Shown piece by piece: positions 44,659 to 54,650 of a stretch of DNA of 64,000 nucleotides; position 1 is the first letter of the stretch; each line of letters opens with the position of its first letter. A program made the position numbers and the translations under genes. The DNA comes from Hericium rajendrae (Eukaryota > Basidiomycota > Agaricomycetes > Russulales > Hericiaceae), in the NCBI GenBank assembly GCA_033439255.1, contig CM065882.1, positions 682,001-746,000 of the forward strand, in the 5' to 3' direction. The notes beneath the pieces are model-generated. The model had not been told where the DNA came from, did not search any database, and saw only the letters and a program-made list of their open reading frames with translations.

Positions 44659-45821
44659 TTAAATAAGCGAACCAGCCCGCAGAGATTGAGGGTCTACGAA
44701 GATGTTGTCACGATACCATTTCAGTTCTGTGTTTCGGCGGCGTCAGTAAGTAGGCCACGGCCGAGAAAGGCTGGGATTCACCTCGAATGGAGCAATGAAT
44801 GTCATCAAGGGCGCTGGACAGGAATTTAAGTATTAAAAAAAGGGAAGAAGGGAAAGGAAGGCAGAATTCCTACCGATGATTGCTTTCAGCAGTTCTTGGA
44901 AGGCTTGAAGTCGGATACCATCTCCGATGTAATTCCTGTTGAGCCGTCGATGGTCTGAACAATGTGCACAACATAATGGCCGGATACTTACTTTTATTGA
45001 AGACACATCTTGCGGTAGCAAATCTATCAGTGATAGAACGTCGTATCGAGGACACTTTCTTACCAACAATGCTAGAAAAGGATGAATCAAATTACTGAGT
45101 TTATGGGTAATCATAATAAGTACCGATAATGAAGCCACTCAACCACAGTTGGCATATCTTTCAGAAGAAATGCCCTGTCTGCATGGACGCTGTTTCCGGC
45201 GAGAACTGCAGACATCTTCTCTGGAACCCATTTCTTGATGTACTTCAGAACAGCGTCTTCGACAAATGTCATGGAATGCGGTGAGTCTAAGCATGCTTGA
45301 GTGAGTCCAGTCTATATTTCGAGAAATCAGGGTTAGATGCTTTTTATCTGATATAGATGGACATGGTAGCTCACAGATCCATGTTGCTTCGTGCACCAGT
45401 CGTCCATTCTGAAGCGCTGCGATCGGCCATACTTCCGTCACAATGAGACGAAAGTTTCTCACCTGTCGAGAACTTCTTTCTCAGTGTGCACAATGTACTG
45501 AACACCATTATCGACAGCAGCGAGATTGCCGTCCGTGATAATAACCTGCACAGAGATAGTTGAACGACTTGTACCAATAACGACTCAAAGTAACATATGA
45601 CTGACCGCAATTTCAATAATTTTATCGTTCTTATAGTCAAGTCCAGTCATCTCACAGTCAATCCAGACAAGAGGGCCATCATTAAACGTCAGAGGAGCCA
45701 TCCGCCAGTTCCTTCTCGAAAGCAACTTCGGAAGTGACGATTTAGCTGCAAGTGGAGACGAAGCGAGAGTCTGAACAAATGTTCGGAGAGTCTTTAAAGA
45801 GTGAATAGCCGCCTTCAGCAT
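44659..45821 (-). CDS. REX2: Oligoribonuclease (DEDDh 3'-5' exonuclease), mitochondrial
   Basis: Nine exons on the minus strand: 45821-45606, 45545-45463, 45408-45375, 45311-45124, 45071-45064, 45008-44992, 44935-44874, 44813-44782, 44726-44659; 235 residues. It degrades short RNA to mononucleotides. Conserved motifs: LVWIDCEMTGLD (D55, E57), IIEIAVIITDG, GNSVHADRAFLLKDMP, VDVSSIKELHRRWYP and NHRALDDI (catalytic His and Asp), then LKWYRDNIF near the end. The first 40 residues (SLKTLRTFVQTLASSPLAAKS) are basic and lack acids, like a mitochondrial targeting peptide; MAPLTF at residue 41 could start a cytosolic form. Exon 5 is only 8 nt and exon 6 is 17 nt. An alternative upstream exon ending in DNDNDERRA (about 45888-46043) could splice to the codon after MLK; I prefer the simpler start. 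Confidence 0.93.
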
Positions 45822-46327
45822 TGGAAGCGCAAATTGTTACGCTCTCTAAGCAAGACCAGACGTCGACAAACTCACTGCGCGGCGCTCGTCGTTGTCGTTG
45901 TCGTTGTCGACGTTGTTGCCGAACAACTTTGCCGCTGTCGCTGACAGAGCTGGAATGACGAGAACATGCTTAGTCATGCTGCTGCCAACACTATTGTGGG
46001 CGGACAAGCTCTTGCCTGGAAGCTTGAAAATCTGAACGATCACAACACAATTCGTTATATACTGCTCAGTTCATGAATGAGCATGGCCACGTTCTACCGC
46101 GGGTCGTCGCCAGCTGTCACCCCCAGGCTGCCACCACCTCTGCTATGGTATCAAAACAAAACGTTCCTCGACATTCACTCCACCAAAAACGAAGAACTGC
46201 TACCCTTGGCTGCCTTCCTTCATGCGGTATAAGTTCGCAATCGTCCAGCGCCGAGGAAACTGGTCTGCCGGGACGGGATACTCCATTGCAGGCCGTGTCT
46301 ACTAGGCGTCAGAGTAGGAACATTGTA
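45822..46327. other. Intergenic region with a short GTCGTT repeat
   Basis: About 500 bp between REX2 and the F-box-like gene, both on the minus strand. A run of GTCGTT hexamers lies at about 45887-45910. A 65-codon minus frame (45846-46043) could be an alternative first exon of REX2. Nothing else is supported. Confidence 0.35.
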
Positions 46328-47404
46328 TCAACTTCCAGGACGACGCACCTTCCTATGCCAAGAATCGAGTAATGCGATACCTCTGTCTCGACACACCTCT
46401 TGAAGGTCACCGAACATGGACAGACGTAAAGCGTTGACTGGCGGGCCATTGACCGAGACCTGCCTGAGTCGAGGAAGGCCTGCGCTCACAAGTGCTGCTG
46501 CAAACCGCGAGAATGAATCCCCATAAACGGCCGTGAACTCGAGATGTTCAATGGTCTGCGGCAGGTAAACGCCCTCGGCATTGAGGTCGTCAGGGGCGTA
46601 CCCGTCGACGACAAGCTCCTCCAATACGCGGAAGCGCCTGATGAAATCCTGCCGGAGACGCCCTTGCCTCGATATAAGCATGTCCAGCGAGCGCACCCAG
46701 GGCGCGTACTCTCTGAATGAGCGGGAGGTTTGGTATTCATTAAGTCCAAAGGAGAGGATCCGCAGGCTGCCGCGCTGCCCTGCTTGGATGGGAGGCAGGA
46801 GCCAGCGGATGATGTGTTCCGAGTAGGGTGTGACGCTCTGCAGCGTGAGTTCGTAGAGCGAGAAGGGAGGACGCTCCGCTGGAGGAGGCACCAGTTTGCA
46901 CGGCATCAATCGCAGAAACTGGATGCTCGGCCAGATGGCCAGGAGCTGATATAGAACATGCGATTGCTCCTGTCCGTGTGTGCAGAATGTCAGCGCCCGG
47001 AGCTTGGTGGGCAGCGCGACAAGCTGAGCAACTTCGGGTTCCGTGAGCTTCGTAGTAGTGTCATCAATGAAGAGACGAAGATGGTAGAGCGCGGGGCAAT
47101 GTGAGAGAGCAGCGATCAAATCCACTCTAGCGGGATCCTGAGAGACAAACAATGTGAGGCATCGAATGCAGGTACTCAACACTTTTGGACCTGTCAAGAG
47201 AGCAAAGTTCTCCAGACATCGAGGAGACTTTGATGTTAGATCGACCTCAAAGAATTGCAGTTGTTGGGCAATGTTAGACCATTGTTTACAGACCGCAGCG
47301 CAGGCAGATAGCGTCTTGACATCGACATCGGGGCCGTATGCATGCCGATAATAGGAATACTCTAATATTTTAACGACAATTCCAGATGGGATGGGAGGAG
47401 CCAT
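46328..47404 (-). CDS. F-box-like protein
   Basis: A single 358-residue exon without introns, unusual in this intron-rich window. The amino end (IPSGIVVKILEYSYY, TLSACAAVCKQWSNIAQQLQF) has the shape of a fungal F-box, with an ILE/Y core and the C..VCK.W motif. The rest has leucine-rich, helical segments (CPALYHLRLF, IQFLRLMPCKLVP, LPRLRQVSV) like the irregular repeats that follow F-boxes in mushroom proteins. Such proteins would recruit targets to an SCF ubiquitin ligase through SKP1. These families are large and fast evolving in Agaricomycetes. The target is unknown. Confidence 0.8.
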   Translation of the reverse strand: MAPPIPSGIVVKILEYSYYRHAYGPDVDVKTLSACAAVCKQWSNIAQQLQFFEVDLTSKSPRCLENFALLTGPKVLSTCIRCLTLFVSQDPARVDLIAALSHCPALYHLRLFIDDTTTKLTEPEVAQLVALPTKLRALTFCTHGQEQSHVLYQLLAIWPSIQFLRLMPCKLVPPPAERPPFSLYELTLQSVTPYSEHIIRWLLPPIQAGQRGSLRILSFGLNEYQTSRSFREYAPWVRSLDMLISRQGRLRQDFIRRFRVLEELVVDGYAPDDLNAEGVYLPQTIEHLEFTAVYGDSFSRFAAALVSAGLPRLRQVSVNGPPVNALRLSMFGDLQEVCRDRGIALLDSWHRKVRRPGS

Positions 47405-48177
47405 AATGGTCAGATGCGAACTGATGAATTGTGAACATGAATATCATCAATCTATGTGTTCAATTCATACGGACCTATTGGTGTCTTCGACAAAATGAAC
47501 CTCGGGAACGCAATGAAAGTGAAGCTTGGGAAGGAAGGAGTTATGCCACTCGCACTTGAGGGTGTGGCCCGGCAGGAATGATAAATCCTACATAACAAAT
47601 GTCAGTACAATATCATCCTGAATTTCACAAATGACTTGCGCAATATGCAGAATCCGGCTATATGTTGTGCGATTTCCGAAGAGACTTGTTCGACTGTGGC
47701 GAACACCAAAGCTCAAATAAACAGACGGGCGGATGCCTCGTGGATGATGATGATGACTCCTTGACGTGCTAGCGACGAATACGAAGACCTTGAGAGAGGA
47801 TAATGTGGGATATTATCAGAATTGTTCGTGTGTTAGCCAACAGTCGAGAGTGAAGAAAGGATACAGGAATAATGAGAAGCGGCTTAGACGCCTGCGCGTC
47901 TAATGGGTTTCTGGCTATGACGCCAGGAACACAACGCCTCATGGTGCACGGATCCTAGGACGATGTCATGATGCAGCTTAGCTACATTGAAGCTCTCCAC
48001 CCTCTCGAGACTGCCATAATCGTCAACCGAACGGTCGATGCACCCTCGACACGGATAGCACTATGCAGTACAAAGAATTTAGCCGTTCTTCCCCAGCATC
48101 ATACATGACGAGAAACGCACCTAGTGTACATATCTATAACATTACCGTTTATAAGGTATGCAATTAGTTGAGACCAC
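47405..48177. other. Intergenic region, no supported gene
   Basis: About 770 bp between the F-box-like gene and CMC4, both on the minus strand. Only short frames occur. It should contain the F-box gene promoter and the CMC4 3' end. Confidence 0.4.
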
Positions 48178-48522
48178 TCAGCTCTTCTTCCCGCTCGGAG
48201 GATGCGCCTCTAACCACCGTTTCACGGCGCTCTCAATCGGACACGCACTCGACTCCTTCACCTCGCCCGATGCGTACATAGCAGCGCAACACTCGTATAG
48301 CTTGCGCGTGTATCCTTCACACTTTTCTGGATTGTACGTGTTCTTTGAAAGGCAGACCTGTAGAGCGCAAGCTACGGTCAGGTAACGTCAGAACGAGTAC
48401 CCTCACATCCGAGTCTGATTTAGCTTACCTTCCTTTTGACAAGGTGGATCTGAAGGCTTTGATGTTTGTCAGTAAAACATGACCATGAACAAAACCGTGG
48501 TTGGCATCCTGACCTTGGACAT
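48178..48522 (-). CDS. CMC4: Twin CX9C mitochondrial protein CMC4
   Basis: Three small exons on the minus strand, 48522-48514, 48456-48429 and 48371-48178, give a 76-residue protein. It contains two CX9C motifs: CQKEACALQVC and CEGYTRKLYEC, joined by LSKNTYNPEK, the signature of CMC4 (the fungal relative of human p8-MTCP1). Such proteins are imported into the mitochondrial intermembrane space and folded by the MIA40 disulfide relay. The first exon carries only three codons. The gene is too short and split to appear as a long open frame. The end VKRWLEAHPPSGKKS is basic. Confidence 0.9.
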
Positions 48523-49496
48523 GACGATAATGTTCAAGAACCTCAGACTCGCTTGAAGAAAGTCAAATAATGCTGACACGACGCTACGACGTCATTTACA
48601 CCACGTTCGGCTGCTGAGTTTACGGGTGGGATCCTGGATTTGCCTTATGTCCAACGGTCCCCAGAAGGTTGCCTCATTCGATGTATATATCTGAAGATGA
48701 TGATGGCGGTGGGTGCTAAGCAGAAAAAAGCGAATTGTCGACTTGAAGTCTTGAACGATGGAACTGGAGCGGGAGGGCGGGCCGGTCACTACTGGCATCA
48801 TGATCCCCCCGAACAACTGCTCCGTCAACATCTAACTCTTGTCTACTATGCTGGTTTTCAAATGCCTGCTGCTCTAACGTGTGATATTTGGTTTTCCAGA
48901 AACGGTGTGTATGCCTCTCGATATCCTCGAACTCATTTTATTACCCCAGAAAACATAGGATCTATAGTAGTCCGGACATCACTAACGTGATGCATGGACG
49001 ACTGGAAGTGACCTGAAGAATAGAGATCGACTAGAGGGCGAATACCGAGAGGACAGTAGCTGATATTACTTAAAATTGAATGGCATGCAGAAGTGTACTG
49101 ATCTTCCAGTTGTAGACGACTCTGAAACCAGTCTTCTACATGCCAGCGATCCGTATCTCTAGCTCATCAAGGCCCTCTCTCAGGCGCTAGTCGTTGACCA
49201 TCCTCGCCAGCTCGCTTACCTCGATATGGACGTCGTGTTCATTTGGAGCGAAAAAATATCCTTCGCCGTGATTCTCTTTGGCGGGTCGCGGAAACGGGGT
49301 AGGACTCCATTCATAATCGCATTGGCTCGGGGCGTTTCGTTGACCTCAAACCGAGACTGTTCTCCGGAATTAGAGAGATGTAAGGGCTCTAAGGGTTATG
49401 ACTAGACTCACGTTCGTTTCCATCCAGCTGGCATTTTATATCTGGTTTCTTCGCCTCGGCTTGTTTCAAAAGCTAAGCCGGTAATTGCCATCTTCA
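48523..49496. other. Intergenic region, no supported gene
   Basis: About 970 bp upstream of CMC4. Several short frames exist but none has coding character or splice partners. It should contain the CMC4 promoter. Confidence 0.35.
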
Positions 49497-49700
49497 TCAT
49501 TCGTACTGCTTTGTATTGAAAAAGGTGCTGATGCCGCCATACTGTCCCGTCTGCGGGGGTAAGGTGGTGAAGGAGGAGTCGACGAGCTTGGGGTTTGCGG
49601 CAGCCTGTTTTTTGACGTTATTCAACCTCGGTTCATTCGCAGGACACCGATTTCCACTCACCGAGGTGTCCTCTGGCCGCGCGCGGCCGACAGCTTCCTC
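49497..49700 (-). CDS. Possible 3' exons of an unidentified gene
   Basis: On the minus strand a 108 nt last exon (49604-49497) reads in one frame to a stop and encodes a peptide containing TTLPPQTGQYGGISTFF. It is preceded by a well-formed 57 nt intron (49661-49605; GTGAGT donor, AAACAG acceptor) and by a short in-frame stretch encoding VGRARPEDTS. The upstream exons and start were not found, although a minus-strand frame at 49702-50016 is a candidate. The family is not recognised. An opposite-strand frame at 49516-49725 with CPVCGGK is the competing interpretation. Confidence 0.3.
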   Translation of the reverse strand, partial: EEAVGRARPEDTSVSGNRCPANEPRLNNVKKQAAANPKLVDSSFTTLPPQTGQYGGISTFFNTKQYE

Positions 49701-50363
49701 TTTATCGTGTCAGTGGTTTGATTGATCTTTCTACTGCACGGTTAACCATCCTCTTATTCAGTGGTCGAAAAGCCGGAGGATAAAGGATGTATGCGAATGA
49801 CAGGTTCACAAATGGAACCTCAGCCGTGGATATCTTGTCTTCAGCCTCTCTCTCAGTGAATTCTCGGCATGCAGCGACCGGGGGAGTAGCCGTTGATCGC
49901 GACATTACTGTGGTAGGCAGTGAGGCTGAAAGCGGAAGAGCGGAGCAGGCAGGATCCTCGTTCGCCAGCGCAGCCCAGTCATATGCTATGGCACCCATGC
50001 CACAGCTTAATTTCATGGTTTAGAGGACAACGTGTTGACCACATCAATCGTGCACACCTCGCATCGTTCACGACCGCCTGCGCGGGGTGGACAGAACGCA
50101 AGACGAAGGAAATTGGACAAGGGGAAGATACGCACCGTCCTTTGCGAGGCCACGTCCCTGGAAACCGGAAAAAATTGGCAACGCACCGGGCTGAGCAATT
50201 GAACCTAAGTTCAAGATGCAGTCAAACATAATAACAAAAAGTGCCGGCCGCATCAATGCCTTTGATTGTTTCTCAGTAATAAATTAAACTTTCACCAGCC
50301 CTCGAACACTGCCTGATCCGTACGTCGGCCCATAACGCATCGTGATGATTATGTCGGTAGGGT

Positions 50364-51197
50364 TTATACAGCGTAATATGGCTTGTCGTTCTTCGACGCG
50401 GGATCCGACGTGTACGGTGCATAGGTTGTAGGCATCTGGTCCACAACGAATATCGGTGCTTGTTGTTGTGGCACTTGCATCCTGGTCTCGTACTCCGAAA
50501 CAGCAGATTCCTCCTCGCGAAGCTGACCGACGTAGTCGGACACAATGCTGGCTGCCCCTACAGCAGAGTTAGTCTCCGATTCTTCGAAGCTGAGAACGGT
50601 CACGTACAAACCATAATGATCCAGATGACGATGTACAGCACGACCACAACTACTTTGCTGCCTTTGATCATATTTTGGCAGTTTTCGTGTTCGATGTCGG
50701 AAGCAGTGTCGTTGGCGCAGTTGTTTGCATCATCTTTATTGTGGAATAGCGTGTAAATGAAATATGAGCCAGTGCCCAAGCTTGCGATCATTTGCAACCA
50801 TGTCAGCGCAGAGAAGGCGGTCACGCAGCGTCGCCATTTAAAGAGGACGCCGAGGAAACTGCAGAACATGATCAGCATGCAGAATCCCGCGCTAGCATCG
50901 ATACGCAACTCACCCAAACAAGGACAAAATGGTCGTGAGCGACCACACGACCGCCATCACATATATGGCGATCCTTCCATCATTTGACAGGTGCAAGCGA
51001 TCTGAAAGGAAATCATTCATCATGATGCACCGCATGTGAGGTCCAGACGCGGGAAGCATACCGAGATGCGATATCCCAACCCACAAAACGATGGCCATGG
51101 CCGCGCCAACCACGAGATCCAGACATGTCATAATGAGTGCGCCGAGTCTGACCGGCAGACAACAGCAGAACTTGCGCGACGGAACGTATGCCGACAT
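50364..51197 (-). CDS. Four-helix membrane protein of unknown function
   Basis: Three exons on the minus strand: 51197-50914, 50858-50608, 50557-50364; 242 residues. Four membrane segments are visible: LGALIMTCLDLVVGAAMAIV, IAIYVMAVVWSLTTILSL with FLGVLF, ALTWLQMIASLGTGSYFIY, and KVVVVVLYIVIWIIMVWAA. A loop between helices 3 and 4 has two cysteines (NNCANDTAS, ENCQNM) that could form a disulfide outside the cytosol. The tail (RMQVPQQQAPIFVVDQ, ending KPYYAV) is polar and probably cytosolic. The overall shape recalls small MARVEL-like or tetraspan fungal proteins, but I do not recognise a family. Confidence 0.78.
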
Positions 51198-51804
51198 AAC
51201 TGGACCTATGCGTGTAAAAGGTGATCTTGATATGAAATAAACAGACGAGGCAATGTCCTGGGATAGCACAGGTAAAAAAAAGCTAAAAACAAGGAAGGAG
51301 CGGTGACGGCGAACGAAAAGAATGGGAGTGAAGATGGGGCCTGCCTGGGGAATTGTCGCCAGCGAACATCGTGGTTTTATATCTCAAGACCTCCAACTCC
51401 GGTCTAGTCTCGACTCTGCCGTACAGATCACGGTGCCTCGTGATGCGCTGAGCGACGTGAAGACGCTCTACAGTGGCCAAGACAGTAGTTGCCGGCGCCC
51501 CAGCCATATTGCTGTGGCTACTCGGAAGATGCGGATGAGCGGTGCTTGTTGTCATGCATGCGAACCTGTGAAATCGTATCAATGACCGCCCAATATATTA
51601 TTGAGTTGATCCATTGAGTTGATCCAGAGTTGATCAGCTTCCCGATGAAAATGAAAATAATTACACGGTACGGACGCACTTGATCCAACACGTTGACATG
51701 CTGTGAGGAATTCGAGCCAGTAGCCATCATCGTAACGCTGGCTTAACCATAGGACTGACCGGGGTTCTAAATGGCCTGGACTATAGACTGGTGACCGTCT
51801 CTCG

Positions 51805-51848
51805 TACACAATACTCGACTCGTCCTCGTACGAGTCGAGTATTGTGTA
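51805..51848. repeat. Perfect 19 bp inverted repeat (hairpin)
   Basis: The left arm TACACAATACTCGACTCGT (51805-51823) and its exact reverse complement (51830-51848) are separated by a six-base loop (CCTCGT). It could form a cruciform or an RNA hairpin. Confidence 0.9.
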
Positions 51849-52909
51849 GAGACCTGGACTGTCCACGCGGGCGTCGTGCAGGATAGTTGATGGCACATCG
51901 CCCACAGCTAGTGCTTCGATACTTCCGAACCTGCATGACGCCAGAATCTCGAAGCAGTACGGAGAAAGTCGCACCAGGTTGGCACCAGGTCACAACATAA
52001 GTACGTCCAGGTACACTGCCAACCATCTGATCGGGTGCTGCCACCGATATTTCGGGATCTCCGGTTGCCCGAGATCCGGATTTGTCGTAGCCATAAGTCC
52101 CTCCGATCGCATAAAGCCATGAATCAGACCTGCGGTTTTCACGCTTGGTGGGGATTGGTGCCAGCACGAGATCAGTTCGCGCGGCCCGAGAATGTCCGTG
52201 ATATTCCACAGATGTTATTCACAGAGATAAACATCAAAAATCTCATCTTTTGCACAAATTGAACTATGTACCAAGCAATCTAAACACGATAACCCGCGAG
52301 TTCATAATGCTATGGATATACTACTAGCTCATACGAGCTTCAGCCCACAATGGGTGGTTAAGAAAGTACAAGAAGACATACCTGTTCGTATACACTGCTG
52401 ATCTTCGCATACGCTCATCTCATCCGCATTCCATGACGCGCTGTCCGACAGCTGCAGAATCATATATTCTTCGAAGATGTTTGAGAATGCTTGATTTAGC
52501 CTGAAAAGCGCTGCTCGTGTTTGTGCCGTCACGGCGCGAAGGCGCAAGCGCGCAATCCTGGGTTTCACGAGTGGGGATCGGAGGCAGCTCTGAATAAGGT
52601 GTGATTCGTGGCTCACACAAATCTGGATTCATGGGTGCACGCGATCGGAGGGACTCGAGCTTTCATGCGATACAAATCTGAGGCACCCCGAGATCAGATT
52701 CCCGGTCATCGTTGATCCCGGATATCGATGGGTTCACCCGTTCTCGTGGCCTCCTGTGTAATCAATCCAATTCCCACACTCAATGCACATGGAGATGATT
52801 GCGGTACGGGAAGTGACTCTGCCAAGTTCGTGTCAACTTTACAATTTTCCATGATGAAAATGATGGGAGGCACTGGGTTAGGACGCGTCTGCTCAATAAT
52901 TACAACATC

Positions 52910-52917
52910 AAAAAAAA
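52910..52917 (-). terminator. RNA polymerase III terminator of the tRNA gene
   Basis: Eight consecutive T residues on the minus strand, about 20 nt downstream of the tRNA 3' end, form a strong Pol III stop signal. Confidence 0.7.
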
Positions 52918-52938
52918 GAACCGATTCCCAGGCCAAGA

Positions 52939-53010
52939 TTCGGTTACGGGGAGTCGAACCCCGAGCTACCGCGTGAGAGGCGGTAATGTTAGCCGTTACA
53001 CCATAACCGA
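52939..53010 (-). tRNA. tRNA-Glu (anticodon CTC)
   Basis: Read on the minus strand the 72 nt gene folds into a cloverleaf: acceptor stem TCGGTTA/TAACCGA with discriminator A, a D-arm starting TGGTGTAACGGCTAAC, an anticodon stem ACCGC/GCGGT closing the loop CTCTCAC (anticodon CTC), and a T-arm CGGGG-TTCGACT-CCCCG. The internal A and B boxes are intact, there is no intron, and CCA is not encoded, as usual for eukaryotes. A transposon nest begins 39 bp upstream of its 5' end. Confidence 0.95.
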
Positions 53011-53050
53011 CTCAATCTATGTTCGCGCATGAAATATAGCATGACCATTA

Positions 53051-53867
53051 GAGCGTACTGTACCATTTCGATCGTAGGCTCATGGGGGTTGAGCTGTGAC
53101 CGAGAACTTAGTAGGCTCATTTGACCTCTTAGGCTCACGACGGGCTGTGACCCGTGACCAAAATGAAATAGGCTCACTTGTCCCTTACGTTTTTGGGGGT
53201 TTGCAGGCTCATATGCTTGGAGATATCCCATATTTCCTTGCTATAAGTGCTCAGATAGCTCGAACATGTAATTAGATGATTTTAGCCCTCCACAAAGGTC
53301 TTGTATTGCACCAAGAAAAATTCGATTTTAACTTAATTATAATCAAAATTTGGTCACAGATATCGACGAGGCTCATCGGGCCTTGTGACCAGTGACAAAG
53401 TGGTGATTAGGCGTAGCTCAACGGTCCCTGTGACCTGTGACATGAGCCTACGATCGAAATGGTACAGTATTTGCAGTCGGTTAAATCGCCTGATCTAAGT
53501 AAAAATGTGCCCCTGGATAGGTGAGAAATCAGCGGACATCAAAATGTAGGCGGAGCTAGAAATATCGTAGGCCGATTACCGCTTCATTGGTACACAGCTG
53601 CAGAGCATGGACTTTGTCGGGTCCAAAATGCACTGCGCGTTGCGAGGGTGAAGAAGTTGCTCCTCAAGTGATATTGGAGATGTGCGAGAGGGCCCATAAA
53701 CGCATAGACAGTGGCCAGGAGCAAGCGGCCTTTGCAGCAAACTAGCGTGCCGGAAACCCGAGGACAACTCCGCTGTGGCGCGCTGCACGGCATGGCTGTG
53801 ATGTGCCTGAGTAAGTAGAATTTGGGCGCGCTCTTAGTGAAGTCCAAAACGCGGTGCAAATACGCTC
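53051..53867. mobile_element. MITE-A copy 1 (405 bp) split by MITE-B
   Basis: A non-autonomous DNA transposon with 13 bp terminal inverted repeats, GAGCGTATTTGCA and TGCAAATACGCTC, flanked by TA on both sides. Its left end (53051-53057) is separated from the rest (53470-53867) by a 410 bp insertion plus a duplicated TA. Removing the insert gives exactly 405 bp, the same as copy 2. TA flanks and short inverted ends suggest the Tc1/mariner superfamily. No transposase is encoded. Confidence 0.85.
53058..53467. mobile_element. MITE-B (410 bp) nested in the terminal repeat of MITE-A copy 1
   Basis: A 410 bp element with perfect 27 bp terminal inverted repeats beginning CTGTACCATTTCGATC, bounded by a TA duplication (53056-53057 and 53468-53469). 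The interrupted sequence TAGAGCG-TA-TTTGCAG is intact in copy 2 of MITE-A, which proves the insertion point. The interior has many AGGCTCA repeats near both ends. It encodes no protein. TA duplication points to a Tc1/mariner-type transposase acting in trans. Confidence 0.88.
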
Positions 53868-53874
53868 TATATTA

Positions 53875-54279
53875 GAGCGTATTTGCAGTCAGTTAAATTG
53901 CCTGATCTAAGTAAAAATGTGCCCCTGGATAGGTGAGAAATCAGCGGACATCAAAATGTAGGCGGAGCTAGAAATATCGTAGGCCGATTACCGCTTCATT
54001 GGTACACAGCTGCAGAGCATGGACTTTGTCGGGTCCAAAATGCACTGCGCGTTGCGAGGGTGAAGAAGTTGCTCCTCCAGTGACATTGGAGATGTGCGAG
54101 AGGGTCCATAAATGCATAGACAGTGGCCAGGAGCAAGCGGCCTTTGCAGCAAACTAGCGTGCCGGAAACCCGAGGACAACTCCGCTGTGGCGCGCCGCAC
54201 GGCATGGCCGTGATGTGCCTGAGTAAGTAGAATTTGGGCGCGCTCTTAGTGAAGTCCAAAACGCGGTGCAAATACGCTC
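53875..54279. mobile_element. MITE-A copy 2 (405 bp)
   Basis: It has the same length, orientation and ends as copy 1, with roughly ten base differences seen by eye (about 98 percent identity). It is flanked by TA and separated from copy 1 by only TATATTA, so facing ends form a perfect 14 bp palindrome around 53856-53886. Weak reading frames within both copies are repeat-derived. Confidence 0.88.
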
Positions 54280-54650
54280 TATTATGCATTCGAGTGGAGC
54301 CTTTCGCAGGAACTCGTGGAGAGAACGAGTGAGCTTGAAATCATGCCAACACAGGATATGGAGCATGTTCTGCTACAAACTGCAGAGTTGACAACCATAA
54401 TCCGACCTCGAGTTATTCTCCGCTCTACAGCGTCGGATACCACCGCTCTGAAATTGGTTCGCACGACCCAAAATTTCTGCGACAGCACACTGATTCCATG
54501 CAAGACAAGGACTTCATATATCACCGGTGATACAACTATAATATACAGCGGGGTAAAAAGGAAGGGAAAGTGGACTATGCTGCATGGTGCTGCGCGGCCG
54601 GCCGCGGCCGCAAGGATCCACACAAATAGCGGGGAAGTAGAATCGCCGCT
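54280..54650. other. Intergenic region, no supported gene
   Basis: About 370 bp between the transposon nest and the 3' end of the RlpA-like gene. A GC-rich palindromic stretch (GCGGCCGGCCGCGGCCGC, about 54595-54612) is present. No gene is supported. Confidence 0.4.

Larger units (their letters stand above)
51198..52938. other. Mostly non-coding region with possible gene fragments and a hairpin
   Basis: About 1.7 kb between the membrane protein and the tRNA. Minus-strand frames at 51781-52209 (with SWLYAIGGTYGYDKSG), 51579-51974 and 52329-52632 look partly protein-like but could not be joined into a convincing gene. They may be pieces of an unrecognised or decayed gene. A strong inverted repeat lies at 51805-51848. 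Confidence 0.3.

Noticed and set aside
53584-54289. Repeated minus-strand frames of 70-97 codons in both MITE-A copies.
   Set aside because: They are repeat-derived, have no domain, and similar elements are non-coding.
54594-54624. A cluster of GC-rich palindromes resembling FseI, SacII, NotI and BamHI sites, like a cloning linker.
   Set aside because: No vector sequence surrounds it, and overlapping GGCC/GCGG palindromes arise readily in GC-rich genomes.
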